Assembly: GCF_945859685.1 (NCBI RefSeq)
Contig: NC_079147.1
Span: 53,908,946-53,972,945 of the forward strand
Reading direction: 5' to 3'
DNA from: Eupeodes corollae
Taxonomy: Eukaryota; Arthropoda; Insecta; Diptera; Syrphidae
DNA length: 64,000 nt
In this document: piece after piece, positions 34,045 through 45,320 of the stretch
Numbering within the stretch: position 1 is the first letter of the stretch
How the letters are laid out: each line of letters opens with the position of its first letter
Translations under genes and position numbers: made by a program
Notes under the pieces: model-generated
The model's input: the letters and a program-made list of their open reading frames with translations, nothing else
The model's database searches: none
Told to the model about the DNA's origin: nothing

Positions 34045-34379
34045 CGGCACGGGTCGTATAACACCTTAGATCCAGCCCAATTGGGAAGTTGAAGGGAGGG
34101 ATATGTATTGGAAAAGGAGAGACGAACAGCAATTGAGCCATAAGCGTCCCAGGAAGGAAACAGGGTATTGACAGACAGTGATGCACTATACAGTCATGGA
34201 ATAAGGAGCCATCAGCCAGCATAGTAGCACAAAGCCGATGTAGGAGTTGGTAAGGATTGGGAAGGGGAGGGGCGAGCGACCTTTAGTTTCAGGGCTCTTC
34301 TGGGGAAATAATTCCCGAGAATCATTGACCTTACTCAGCTTCTACAACTCGACAAGTTCGACGCTCAGGTAGAAGACAC

Positions 34380-34391
34380 ACACCGAAGGGT
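34380..34391 (+). repeat. Target duplication, right copy (LOA LINE)
   Basis: ACACCGAAGGGT, identical to 28540-28551, marks the 5' boundary of the LOA element at 34379. Confidence 0.9.
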
Positions 34392-34944
34392 ATTCTATGC
34401 GGAAAATTGGAAATAAAATAGCACGAAGTGTCAAAGCAGTTCGATTTTTTTTTATCAAACTCTGCCACCTACGAAAAAACAACAAAGGTAGGACAAAAAC
34501 AGACTTAAAACCACACGAGAAATGAAAATAAATAAGAGTTGGCTCGAATTCAGCACACTCCACGATGAAAATCAGACAATTAGCGGGGTTAAGTGCTACC
34601 AAATCTATTGTTCGTCTAGCTATATTAGGTGCTCCGTTCTTAAAATTTAAAAAGTTAAAAAAAACACCACTAAACGCTGTAAGAAATGAACATATCGGTT
34701 AGAACTCGCTCGTCTTCACATGACATGGGATACGTAGTTTAGGAGTATACTAAATTGGAGAAATGTGTTTTGAATCGCAATCAGCCCAAAAAAGTAGGAG
34801 TAATGGTGTGGGGGCCTTTGAATTGGTTTTTGTGTCTCATAAAACAACAGGAATTTCTTATAAAGCTCTTTTACAAACAGCTTTTCCAATCATAAGAGAT
34901 CTTTTTGGACCTATCCAGTAGGTCTTCCGCAGTTAGTCTAAGAT
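34392..34944. other. No recognised feature
   Basis: Ordinary-complexity flanking DNA of the LOA insertion; ORFs here are short and unmatched. Confidence 0.5.
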
Positions 34945-34959
34945 TTCATTGGATTATTT

Positions 34960-35575
34960 AAAAAAAAAAGAGGCTGGGATGCGAGCCACACTGATAACTT
35001 TCCATCCCGTCTGTCAATTTGTCTTGCTTAAAAGTTTGTCTATATGTACTCGTATCAGTTTTTACCAAATTTGCGTACTATTTTTTGTAGATTTTATTTT
35101 TTATGAAAAAAAGGACTGTTGGATTTTTATATACAAATTACTGAATATCGAAAACAATATTTTCTCTGAAATAAAATAAGTTTGAAGCCAATATTTTTAA
35201 TTATTGAAAAGATATTTGAGTCGAAAGTAAATTTTTACCAAGTTTTAGTATTGTTTTTTTTAGAGTTTTATTTTTTGTAAGAAAACTGTCAATTCGATTT
35301 TTTCAATATTTTATCGAATGTTGAAAACAATATTTCTTATAAGATAAAATTAGTTTGAAGCCAATATTTTAAATGTGTATAAAGATATTTGAGTCGAAAA
35401 TCAATTTTTACCAACTTTTATTATTTTTTTTTTAGGTTTTTATTTATTGTAAGAAAAACTGTTGATTCGATTTTTCTCAATATTTTTCAGAATGTTGAAA
35501 ATAATATTTCTTATAAAATAAAATAAGTTTGAAGCCTAAATTTCAAGTTTTTTTACATATCCTAGCCATCTAAGA
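34960..35575 (-). repeat. 175-bp-unit repeat, copy 1
   Basis: It begins with the terminal module 'gaggctgggatgcgagccac' and 'ccatcccgtctgtcaattt', then has units each carrying TTTTTACCAA (about 35060, 35233, 35406; spacing about 173 bp). It is the reverse orientation of 54047-55421. The other terminal module is missing because the RTE-like LINE begins at about 35585. Confidence 0.8.
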
Positions 35576-35584
35576 TGTTGGACT

Positions 35585-37675
35585 TTAATTCTGCTAACTA
35601 GGTCAGAGTCGTTGTACAGCCCGTACAGTTGGTCGTTCCATCTGTGCGTACGGGACCAAAAATCACCCGAAGAATTTTTCTCTCGAAGCATCCTAAGACG
35701 CTCTCATCTTTCTTTCTGAGGGTCCATGCCTCAGCACAATAAATGAGAACCGGGATGATGAGTGTCTTATAGATGGTGATTTTAGATGCTCGAGAGAGGA
35801 CTTTACTTCTCAATTGCCTTCTAAGTTCAAAGAAGCAGCGATTTGCAAGAGTTATTCTTCGTTTGATTTCAGCGCTGGTGTCGTTGTCTGCATTAATAGC
35901 GGTGCCTATGTAGACAAAGTGCTTAACTAACTCAAAGTTAAAGCTGTCCAAGGTGTCGTTTTGTCCAAGACGACGTTGTTCAATGTCCTTTTTTGATGAC
36001 AGCATATACTTGGTCTTGCCCTCATTGACCACTAAACCCATCTTCTTCGCTTCCGTCGGAATGCTCAAAAACGCTCCACTGACACCACGAGTTGATCTTC
36101 CAATTATGTCAATATCGTCTGCGTATCCGAGTAATTGGATGGATCTTTGGAAGATTGTGCCTCTAGTGTTGACGGTGGAGTTTTGCACAATTATTTCCAG
36201 AACGATGTTGAAGAAGTCGCATGACAGTGCATCGCCTTGTCTAAAACCTTTTTTGACATCAAATGCATCGGTAAGATCTTGTCCGACCTTGATAGAGCAG
36301 CGTGCGTTCTCCATCGTCATTCTGCACAATCGGATAAGTTTGACAGGGATGCCAAAACTAGACATTGCTCGGTAGAGCCCTTCCCTAAAGATGCTGTCAT
36401 ACGCGGCTTTAAAATCGATAAAGAGATGGTGGGTATCGATTTGAAGCTCCTGGGTTTTTTCCAAGATCTGCCGCAGTGTGAATATTTGGTCGAGAGTGGA
36501 CTTTTCTGGTCTGAAGCCACACTGATAAGGACCAATCAGGTTGTTGACGAATGGCTTCAGACGTTCACATAATACGGCAAATAGGATCTTACACGCAATG
36601 TTAAGGAGACTGATGCCTCTGTAGTTGGCGCAGTTAAGAGGGTCTCCTTTCTTATGTATCGGGCACACTATGCTGAGATTCCACTCATCGGGCATGCTTT
36701 CTTCCGACCAAATTTTGCAGATGAGTTGGTGCATGCTCCCTACCAAGTCATCGCCTGCTGCTTTGAATAGTTCGGCGGTGATGCCGTCAGCTCCAGCAGC
36801 TTTGTTTGACTTAAGTTTAGATGTAGCTATCTTCACTTCGCTAAGATCGGGAAGGCGGAATTGTTGATCTGCGTCGCCGAGGTTGAGTGGTTCTATCTCC
36901 CTTACAGCGGAATTCGCCATCGCCGTTATATAATTTGGAGAAGTGATCTTTCCATATTCTCAGCATTGACTGCGGCTCTACTACGATGTTCCCCTGATCG
37001 TCTTCACAGGCTTCGGTTTGTGGCTGGTACCCTTGGGAGGTTTTTTTTACCTTTTGGTAAAATTTACGAACCTCATTCCTGTTTTGACATTCCTATATCT
37101 CTTTGATCGTGCGCTTCTCATGCTCTCTATTTTCCATCTAAGAAACCAATGTTCCTCTCTACTCTTCTGCTCGTAGAGCTCGCGAGCAGCTCTAGTCCTT
37201 TTGTGCAACGCCGTTTTGTATGCCTCTTGTTTCGCTGCGTGCGCGTGCCGGCATTCGTCGTCAAACCAGGGGTTTTGTTGTGGTGGCCGTGTGAAACCTA
37301 GTACTTCAGAGGCGGCATCTCTGATGGCTGCAAGGCAATATTGCCACTGGTTTTCAATGCTTAATGCAGGCAGCATAGGACTCCTTAAGAGGTTATTAGA
37401 GACTCGATCGGAAAAGGACATGGCAGTCTCTTGCGATTGTAGCCGTCTAACGTCGGATCTTCTCACTGTACTTCCTTGTTTTGGCTTGGATCGGGATATC
37501 CGTAGCCATACCTTGGCTTCAACGAGGTAGTGTTCCGAGTCAATGTTGGCTCCCGGAATGTTCGGATATCCAGTATACTGCAGAAGTATCGTGCGTAATG
37601 TGGTCAAACCCCTTGTGGATATTAAGATGTGTGAATTGCGTACTAGCTACCAAAACGTCTCGCCCCGCAGCGAAA
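35585..37675 (-). mobile_element. RTE-like LINE fragment 4 (endonuclease end to RT)
   Basis: The longest copy of this family. From the right on the minus strand: end of the endonuclease ('IDFAAGRDVLVASTQFTHLN', 37620-37675, then 'PGANIDSEHYLVEAKV'), a linker ('NPWFDDECRHAHAAKQEAYK'), then a 440-codon open stretch (36920-35598) with RT motifs: 'KAAGADGITAELFKA', 'NYRGISLLN', 'FIDFKAAYDSI', 'GFRQGDALSCDFFN', 'LLGYADDIDIIGRS' (catalytic YADD) and 'VVNEGKTKYMLSSKK'. The C-terminus breaks off near 35600. A frameshift separates linker and RT. The family's LRWLGHVERM and RRSRGRPRLRW C-terminal motifs suggest the RTE clade. Confidence 0.88.
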
Positions 37676-38768
37676 TCGATTTTAAAGCCGCATATGACAG
37701 CATCTATAGGGAAGAGCTCTACCGAGCAATGTCTAGTTTTGGCATCCCTGTCAAACTTATCCGTTTGTGCAGAATGACGATGGAGAACGCACGCTGCTCT
37801 ATCAAGGTCGGACAAGATCTTACCGATGCATTTGATGTCAAAAAAGGTTTTAGACAAGGCGATGCACTGTCATGCGACTTCTTCAACATCGTTCTGGAAA
37901 GATTTGTGCAAAACTCAACCGTCAACACTAGAGGCGCAATCTTTCAAAGGTCCATCCAATTACTCGGATACGCAGATGATATTGACATAATTGGAAGATC
38001 AAAGCGTAATGTCAGTGGAGCGTTTTTGAGCATTCCGACGGAAGCGAAGAAGATGGGTTTAGTGGTCAATGAGGCAGGACTAAGTATATGCTGTCATCAA
38101 AAACTGACATTGAACAACGACGTCTTGGACAAAACGTCACCATGGACAACTATAATATTGAGGTAGTTAAGGACTTTGTCAACGACTCCAGTGCTGAAAT
38201 CAAACGAAGAATAACTCTTGCAAATCGCTGCTTCTTTGGACTAAGAAGGCAATTGAGAAAAGTCATCTCTCGAGCATCTAAAATCACCATCTATAAGACA
38301 CTCATCATCCCATTTCTCATTTATGGTGCTGAGGCCTGGACCCTCAGAAAGAATGATGAGAGCGTCTTAGGATGCTTCGAAAGAAAAATTCTTCGGGTGA
38401 TTTTTGGTCCCGTACGCATAGATGGATAATGGAGGAGAAGATATAACGACGAACTGTATACGGGCTGCACAGCGACACTGACCTAGTTAGCAGAATTAAA
38501 GTCCAACGGCTTAGATGGCTAGGTCATGTAGAGCGAATAGACATCAACGCTCCAGCCCGGAAGGTCTTCAAATCCAATCCGGAGGGACGGCGCAGTAGAG
38601 GAAGACCGCGACTCAGGTGGCGCATCCAGTTGGGAGAGGACCTCAACCAACTTATGGCGTGCGAAACTGGAGACAGCTAGCTAGGGACCGAGCTGGCTGG
38701 AGACGCATGTTAGTAGAGGCCCAGGTCTGCCCCGGAATGTAGCGCCACCTTAAATAAGTAAGTAGGTA
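37666..38768 (+). mobile_element. RTE-like LINE fragment 5 (RT to 3' end)
   Basis: It begins at 'IDFKAAYDSIYREELYRAM' and runs through 'GFRQGDALSCDFF', 'LLGYADDIDIIGRSKRN', 'ITLANRCFFGLRRQL', 'LIYGAEAWTLRKNDES' to a C-terminus of 'WLGHVERIDINAPARKVF' type and the 3' end 'agcgccaccttaaataagta'. Frameshifts occur near 38070, 38190 and 38440. It lies head-to-head with fragment 4; the join falls on the palindrome AAATCGATTT at 37673-37682. No matching target duplications were found. Confidence 0.87.
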
Positions 38769-38824
38769 ATTATTATATTACATTAAAAAAAAGTGAAAAC
38801 ATATTACCGACCAATAGCGCTAGT

Positions 38825-39390
38825 ACGCGTTTTCCACACCTCAACATCCACATAGATACTTGGAGCTCTCCAGATCAATCTACTCATCAACCAGATTAAC
38901 AATATTGCGATCGTTGCTAAACACGCTTCCAGCATAACGTATGTCCCCACTTTCTGAGGAGCTAACATCGACGCGGGCCACTACATCGTTGTAAGCAACG
39001 GAACACTTTGGGCACAAGGAAAAACAAGCAGATACTAGGAGAAAATAGAACGTCCAAGGCTTAAAATTACAAGCGATCGCAAAATCCTTATCCTACCGAG
39101 TCACAAGTAACCTCTTTCGAAGTTATCTGCCCCCAACACAATGTACCAAGAAACAGTGAAAACATTGCCAAAAGATGCAGTCAGAGAAGCCTCATCAACC
39201 AAAAAGAAACCTCTGGTTTGATGTCACCTGGCAAATGAAACCAAACAACAGTCACTCAAAGCGGCCGGTGGCGCTGCATAGAAGGACGAAACTGAGAAAA
39301 ATGATGTTCCTAGAAGTACGAATATTACGGTTGAATTTTCTGAAGGGTAATTGGCTATATCACTGGAGCGTTGTTTGAGAAAATATCCAC
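38825..39390 (+). mobile_element. RTE-like LINE fragment 6 (endonuclease and linker)
   Basis: A degraded reading 'NQINNIAIVAKHASSIT' then 'GANIDAGHYIVVSN' matches the end of an RTE-type endonuclease ('NQIDH...', 'GANIDSDHYLV'), and 'LWFDVTWQMKPNNSHSK' near 39200 matches the 'NPWFDDECR' linker. Stops and frameshifts are frequent. It follows fragment 5 in the same orientation but is upstream in gene order, so it is a separate insertion or a rearranged piece. Confidence 0.65.
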
Positions 39391-39394
39391 TTCA

Positions 39395-40358
39395 AAAGCT
39401 CTCTTTTGAATAATAAATAGGTATCAGATTCACGTGGCCGTGGGTTATTGAGGAACAAACCATTTTTTTTAATCTGGCTTTCTTTTTATCTATATATTTT
39501 GGCTTGGGCTACAAGCTGAACGATATTACTTTGGTTTTATTTAGTTTTACTTACCGATATTTTGTATTTATCTAGATTTTATAATAATACAATCAAGACC
39601 GTTCACTTTATATAGCTGGCTTTTTGAAAACTTAAACTAAGAAACGAAGACCTTCCAATAATATCTTCAGAATAAGAAAGCTCAATGGTATTTTATGGCA
39701 ATATCCCGGTTCTTTACTCACGAGCGCTCCTTGAACTTTTTCAACATTTTAACACAAGATTTGATTAAACGTTAATTTTCAACACGAAATCTATTATAAC
39801 AACATTATAATTCTTGTGCAATAAATTTAAACTATCTTCAATAATACCTAAAAAGTTTCTTCTCAATAACTATAGTTTTTATACAAAATTTAGATGATCA
39901 AAACGCTTATCAATATCTATTCCTTAGAAAAATGCTAATTTAATGTAAATTTATTGCTTAAATATTTTTTGAAACTCTTACCTGATGTGGAAAATAAAAC
40001 AATTGCAATTTTTTCATTTGCTCGTAAAAAGTATTTGTTCTTTAATTCTATTTTGTATTAAATATTATTTGGTTTTTGTTTTATTAATTAAAACTAAATC
40101 TAAAAAATTTCCTTTCATAAATAAATAAATACATCGTCATTTGGTGTTTCGTCAATTAAGGTGTTTGATAGATAACACCTGCCGTCAAGAGGTAAGAGAA
40201 GAAATAAAAGTCTTAGTAGTTTTAGAAGAAGAGGAAGGGAAAGAAGAGAAGATTCCATCAATAAGTATCAAAGAGTCGTTGGCCGATTATGTCCCAGTTT
40301 GTTTTTGTTTTTCAATAATTTAAGATCGCCTTTCAAAAATTTAAGGAGCTTTCGATAT
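39395..40358. other. AT-rich 3' flank of the first Osiris gene
   Basis: No repeat or coding match. On the minus strand a polyadenylation signal AATAAA lies at 40085-40080, about 275 nt past the stop codon, and is a candidate 3' end for the adjacent gene. Confidence 0.4.
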
Positions 40359-41295
40359 CTAAGATGAACTACTGTAACTTGACGATGGTGATGAGTTAGC
40401 GCTCGACGAAGACGAAGAACCTGAGGAGCCTCCCGATGAATACGAGGAGCTGCTTGGGTAGTATGAGCTATAGGCCAAATTATGGGCAGATCCAGAGTGA
40501 GTGGAGTCCCATCGGGCATAGGGACCTCCGCTCATTGGTTCCCAACTGGCGGGATCGTACGAAGAGGCTGTGGTACTGGCAATTGGAGCACCGTAGGCAG
40601 ACATTGGCTCTGCTGGTGGCATTGGCATCATGTTCATCTTCATACCTCCCAGCTTCTTGATCAAGTTGTAGATAAGGAATCCAAGTACGAGCTTGATGGC
40701 AATCTTCGATAAAATCAAAGCCTTGGTGGCCTTCAGTCCAACCAACATAACAATCAAAGGCATCAGCAATTTCATTTTAAGCTTCATCAACAGTAGAACA
40801 GGCAATAGAAGCTTCTTCTTCAGCAACATACCTCGAGCTTTAAAGAGGGATAGAAAAGACATTACAATAACCGAATAACAAAAACCCACCCGACTAACCT
40901 TCACCCTCGGACGGCAATTCCAAGTCGAATCCACGATCAGCGCGGTAGGTCATCACGGAACTTTGGAAGAAAGTCTGAGGCAATTGCAAACGGAACTCAT
41001 TGGTATTCAGAATCCTTCCAACACGATCCACAATCACTTTTTCGATCTTATCCTCGGAGAATGACCGTCCTTGCTCCTCCTCAACTCCAGCTACACAATC
41101 CAAGAAGATCAGGACTCGCTCCTTCATGCAGTGCATGGCGTCAGCGTGGAAGCATTCGGCCACAATGTTTGAGATCAACTCCTCGCTGGATCGGATCCTC
41201 GGCTCAACACTGTACACGGAATTGTCAATGGCTGCGGCATTGGCTAACGTCACCACACAACCAATCAAAATCAAAGAGGACACTCGGAACGCCAT
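40359..41295 (-). CDS. Osiris-family protein (DUF1676), 2 exons, 291 aa
   Basis: Osiris proteins are insect secretory/endosomal membrane proteins expressed in cuticle-forming epithelia, with roles in cuticle and tracheal maturation. Exon 1 is 41295-40899 and exon 2 40837-40359; the 61-nt intron has donor AAG|GTTAGT and acceptor TTTAAAG. I start at the ATG at 41295, which opens a signal peptide ('MAFRVSSLILIGCVVTLANA'); earlier in-frame sequence covers the promoter. Then come the family's cysteine region (C48, C56, C67 within 'AECFHADAMHCMKERVL'), a hydrophobic Leu/Lys/Met-rich segment at about 136-195, the motif AHNLAYSSY (family AQxLAYxxY), and a Ser/Tyr/Gly-rich tail of about 30 residues. 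The specific orthologue is not assigned. It has the same orientation as the Osiris gene about 9 kb to its right. Confidence 0.93.
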
Positions 41296-41402
41296 GTCTG
41301 TGATGACAAAAACCGTAATGAAAAATCGAAAGCAAAAAAGGAACACTCCGAATCGATCGCGGGCGCACTGTTTCAGTAAGCTGCTGAGCGTGGACAATCT
41401 GT

Positions 41403-41440
41403 GAATGATATCAAATTGTTGGGGAGCCCTTGATTTTATA
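41403..41440 (-). promoter_or_regulatory. Core promoter of the first Osiris gene
   Basis: The minus strand has TATAAAAT starting at 41440 and an initiator TCATTC at 41408-41403, with the predicted +1 A at 41406. The TATA-to-start distance is about 34 nt, slightly long but plausible, and leaves a 5' untranslated region of about 110 nt. Confidence 0.65.
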
Positions 41441-41466
41441 CTGCCGCTCCCAAAACACTCGCCGAT

Positions 41467-41676
41467 ATGCTTCTTCACCAAATTTTAGTCGGCAGTGTGG
41501 TCTCTCTGCTGCTTTTGTTGTATGGCTCACCTAGTTGGCCAAAAAGCTTTAGAAGCACTCAATCAATCAGTATAGCTGCTTTAGCTGCATTGCAAGATCG
41601 CGACGCGTCGCTTCACTTCGATTCGCGTTCCTTTTCGTCTTCGTTTTCCATTTCCACTGATGTTGGCCATCAGTGA
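41467..41676 (+). CDS. Doubtful 69-aa ORF with signal-like start
   Basis: Divergent from the Osiris gene, an ORF starts with 'MLLHQILVGSVVSLLLLLYG', which looks like a signal peptide, followed by a Ser-rich part. Codon choice is not clearly biased and no family is recognised. It starts 27 bp upstream of the Osiris TATA box, so it may be a chance ORF in regulatory DNA. Confidence 0.18.
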   Translation: MLLHQILVGSVVSLLLLLYGSPSWPKSFRSTQSISIAALAALQDRDASLHFDSRSFSSSFSISTDVGHQ

Positions 41677-42880
41677 GCCCCGGCTATAGTCAAAGCAAGC
41701 CCCTACCCCTAAGCTAATTAGTATGCTATAAGCGCGGGCTAGTTGCGGGTAAGCTTGCATTGGATCTCACCCAGTTGCAAGCCTCCACGAACGATAATTA
41801 GCTGCTTGGAAGAAGTCAGTGTTAGTTTCCCTTCTGTTGGCCCTAACAACAGGCAACAAGTGTGCCTTCTGCCTAATGTGGTCTAAGCGACTCGTTGTAA
41901 CCAAACTCTCATTGTTGTCGAACTTTGCCTCAGCGCAACGTTTGTAGGTACATCCGTAACGATTTCGCTAGCGCCTGCTTTAGGCAGCCCCCGAATGAGT
42001 ATCGAGTCGATGTCGCGTCGATCATAATCAATTAATTTTTTGATTTCATTTTTATTGCGCGTTATGGAATTCTTATCCACACTTCCACGATCAGTTATTT
42101 GGTCTAAATTTATTATTGATTATGATTGAATTTGGTCAAATGGAAATGCTTTTGTTTTTTTTCAAGCATGGGTCCGAGTATGACGATACTTTTAAGGCTA
42201 AAACGGTCAATGGGTTGGTATTTATGTTGATGGTATTTCTGGTTGACCAGAAAAAGTGCAAGTGAATTTCTCTCCATGTTTGTTTTTTTTTTGGGGTTTT
42301 TGGTTGGAGCCAACTATGACGACTTGGGGTTCGATATTCGCGTAAATGTGCCAGGAATTTAGAGCTTACATTTGATTATGATATCAATTCACCACAAGTA
42401 TGCTGGGTTGGCGTTGGGTTGTTGGAAATATGCTTTATTACATAAGACAATGCTGTAGGAATTTATGTATTGCCTTAAACGCTCCGGGATGTTCAATTGT
42501 TGAAGATTAATTATACAATTTTGTTTGATTTGAATTTAATTAATCAATGAACACATTTGTAAAATACCTTATACAATTGATACATTTGCTTTCAAAACTA
42601 TAGTGATATGCGTTTCTGCATAATTCTTAGTATAACATAGCTACAAGGTTCTTTTTAGTTAATTACTGAGAACTTGATTGTTATTAAAGATTCAAATCTT
42701 TGAAAAATTTGTTTAGTCCAGTGAATTTAAACATTTTCCCAAAGCAGACCATTGCAAAAATTTTACAACCGCAATTGATATGAGCATCACTAAAAAATGA
42801 ACGGTGGATCAAAATTCTCCATACTGGGACTTTGATAGTAAGAATCTAAGTTTGAAGCATGAAAAGTTCTTCTCGAACTC
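41677..42880. other. Upstream region of the first Osiris gene
   Basis: About 41700-42080 is more GC-balanced than the surroundings and contains homeodomain-like sites (CTAATTAG near 41713, ATAATTAG near 41797, AATTAATT near 42028), as expected of cis-regulatory DNA. The rest is AT-rich with no recognised element. Confidence 0.35.
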
Positions 42881-42884
42881 GATA

Positions 42885-43390
42885 TTTTTTTCAAACATGA
42901 CATTATGATAGTAGGGAAGTCGAAAAAGTGGCTCCTTTGATTCCGTCCGTCTGTTTGGTCGGTGTAATTCAAAATTTTAAGTTGAGATCTTAAACAGATT
43001 CCCGTTCGTCGTTTTTTCACTAAGACTAAGACTAAAAATAACAATAGTACACATACATTTTTACGAAAATCACTGCGTACTGAAAATATTTTTTAACAAA
43101 AATTGATAACCATATGAATACAAAAATAATAACGAAATTTTAAAACTAAGGGTTTTTTGCAAAATCTGGTGGAATTTTATTTTCGAAAGGCAAACTTATT
43201 TTGTAGGAATATTTTTGAATTTTAAATTATAGGCAATATTTTTAAATAAACTCCTTGGCTATAGGAACAAGTTCGTGCAACACATTTGTGGCTGAACTTT
43301 GAATTCTGTTAAAAAAAGCTAACTTTAATGGTTATAAAATATTACCAACAATATTTATTTATGATCAAACAACTTTGAAATCAGTATCTT
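42885..43390 (+). repeat. AT-rich dispersed repeats
   Basis: 42890-43060 resembles 2165-2345. The last part, 43261-43390 ('ggaacaagttcgtgc' through 'atggttataaaatattacca'), recurs at 45518-45650 on the other side of the 175-bp-unit repeat, so the two form direct repeats flanking it. Confidence 0.55.
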
Positions 43391-43397
43391 TAACTAC

Positions 43398-45320
43398 TCT
43401 TTGGAAGTTATTGTAATGGGTTCGATTTGTCTGTGCGTGCGTGTGTACGAACGTTCGTATGTCCGTACGTTCACGACGATCAAGAACCAGTAGAGATGTC
43501 GACTTAAAATAAATTTTGTTATACAGATAAAAATGCAGAAAGGGCTATCAAGAAAATTGCGTGGCAGTTTAAAAAAAAAAGATGCACATTTTTGTATATT
43601 GTAACGTGATACCAAACAAGTATATTTTTTGAAAAAAATCCAATTAAAAACTGACAAAAAAAATGTCACCTGGAAAATTTTACGAATACAAAATGATTTT
43701 ATCTCTAAAACAATTTTGTGCAACGAAAAATAATGTTTTTAACATCTCGTAAAATTTTGATAAAAATCATCTTAACAGTTTTATTTAAAAAAAAAATAAA
43801 AACTTATAAGAAAATTTAACAAAAGTTGGTATAAAAATATTTTTGACTCAAATATCTTTTCAAAAATCTAAGATAATATTGTTTTTAACATTCGGAAAAA
43901 CTTTGAGAAGAATAGAATTGGCACTTTTTTTACAAAAACTAAAAACCTAAAATCGATACCCACTATCTCTTTATCAATTTTAAAGCCGCGTATGACAGCA
44001 TTTATAGGAAGATCTCTACCGAGCAATGTCTAGTTTTGGCATCCCTGTCAAACTTATCCGTTTGTGCAGAATGACGATGGAGAATGCACGCTGCTCTATC
44101 AAGGTCGGAAAAGATCTTACCGATGCATTTGATGTCAAAAAAGGTTTTAGACAAGGCGATGCACTGTCATGCGACTTCTTCAATATCGTTTTGCAAAGAA
44201 TTGTGCAAAACTCGACCGTCAACACTAGAGGCACAATCTTCCAAAGGTCCATCCAATTACTCTGATACGCAGATGATATTGACATAATTGGAAGATCAAA
44301 GCGTGATGTCAGTGGAGCGTTTTTGAGCATTGCGACGGAAGCGAAGAAGATGGGTTTAGTGGTCAATGAGGGCAAGACCAAGTATATGCTGTCATCAAAA
44401 AAGGACACTGAACGACGACGTCTTGGACAAAACGTTACCATGGACAGCTATAACTTTGAGGTAGTTTAAGGACTTTGTCTACCTAGGTACCGCTATTAAT
44501 GCAGACAACGACACCAGCGCTGAAATCAAACGAAGAATAACTCTTGCAAATCGCTGCTTCTTTGGACTTAGAAGTCAATTGAGAAGTAAAGTCCTCTCTC
44601 GAGCATGTAAAATCACCATCTATAAGACACTCATCATCCCGGTTCTCATTTATGGCGCTGAGGCCTGGACCCTGTCAAAGAAAGATGAGAGCGTCTTAGG
44701 ATGCTTCGAGAGAAAAATTCTTCGGGTGATTTTTTGGTCCCGTACGCATAGATGGAGAATGGAGAAGAAGATATAACGACGAACTGTACGGGCTGTACAG
44801 CGACACTGACCTAGTTAGCAGAATTAAAGTCCAAGTCTTAGATGGCTAGGTCATGTAGAGCGGATGGACATCAACGCTCCAGCCCGGAAGGTCTTTGAAT
44901 CCAATCCCGAGGGACGGCGCAGTAGAGGAAGACCGCGACTCAGGTGGCGCACCCAGGTGGGAGAGGACCTCAACCAACTTGGCGTGCGAAACTGGAGACA
45001 GCTAGCTAGGGACCGAGCTGGCTGGAGACGCTTGTTGGTTGAGGCCCAGGTCCGCCCGGACTGTAGCGCCACCTTAAGTAAGTAAGTAAAAACCTAAAAA
45101 AAAATAATACTAAAACTGAGCAAAAATTTACTTTCAACTCAAATAGCTTTTCAAAAATTAAAAATATTGTCTTCAATCTTTTTTTTATTTCATAGATAAT
45201 ATTGTTTTCGGTATTCAGTAGTTTTTTCATAAAAAAAAAATAAAATCTAAAAAAAATAGTACGCAAACTTTGTAAAAATTGATATTTGGTTCTGGATATC
45301 TCTCAAATTAATTTCATTCA
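43398..45320 (+). repeat. 175-bp-unit repeat, copy 2, split by an RTE insertion
   Basis: The left terminal module ('ggaagttattgtaatgggtt', then a GTACG-rich stretch near 43430-43470) is followed by AT-rich units. The repeat is interrupted at 43953-45087 by RTE fragment 7 and resumes at 45088 with 'aaaaacctaaaaaaaa', continuing to 'gatatctctcaaattaattt' near 45310. Confidence 0.8.
43953..45087 (+). mobile_element. RTE-like LINE fragment 7 with 12-bp target duplication
   Basis: The flanks AAAAACCTAAAA at 43941-43952 and 45088-45099 are identical, so this is a defined 5'-truncated insertion of 1135 bp. It starts inside the RT ('FKAAYDS'), includes 'GFRQGDALSCDFF', a YADD region preceded by a stop (TGA for GGA near 44263), 'LLSKKDESVLGCFERKILRV'-type sequence, 'KVFESNPEGRRSRGRPRL', and ends 'gcgccaccttaagtaagta'. 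The tail is TAAG repeats, not poly(A). A one-base insertion near 44467 also breaks the frame. Confidence 0.9.

Larger units (their letters stand above)
28552..34379 (-). mobile_element. Full-length LOA-type non-LTR retrotransposon
   Basis: The element is 5.83 kb in minus orientation, bounded by identical 12-bp target duplications. From its 5' side it has about 330 bp of untranslated region, ORF1 (DUF4780-type), ORF2 (endonuclease, reverse transcriptase, RNase H), a short 3' untranslated region, and a tail of CCTAA-like units (TTAGGTTAGGGTTAGGTTA on the plus strand at 28552-28570) rather than poly(A). RNase H plus a DUF4780 ORF1 places it in or near the LOA clade. Both ORFs are open and the duplications perfect, so insertion was recent. 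Decayed relatives lie at 15370 and 22875. Confidence 0.93.

Noticed and set aside
35953..36572. Plus-strand ORFs of 111-140 codons over the RTE-like LINE
   Set aside because: They are reverse-strand readings of the reverse transcriptase; the same shadows recur at other copies.
36900..38770. Twin-priming as the full explanation of the inverted LINE copies
   Set aside because: The arms share about 830 bp of the same LINE region, more overlap than ordinary twin priming gives, so two insertions or template switching remain equally possible.
40988..41404. 134-codon plus-strand ORF over the first Osiris gene
   Set aside because: Antisense to a clear Osiris exon with signal peptide and cysteine motif.
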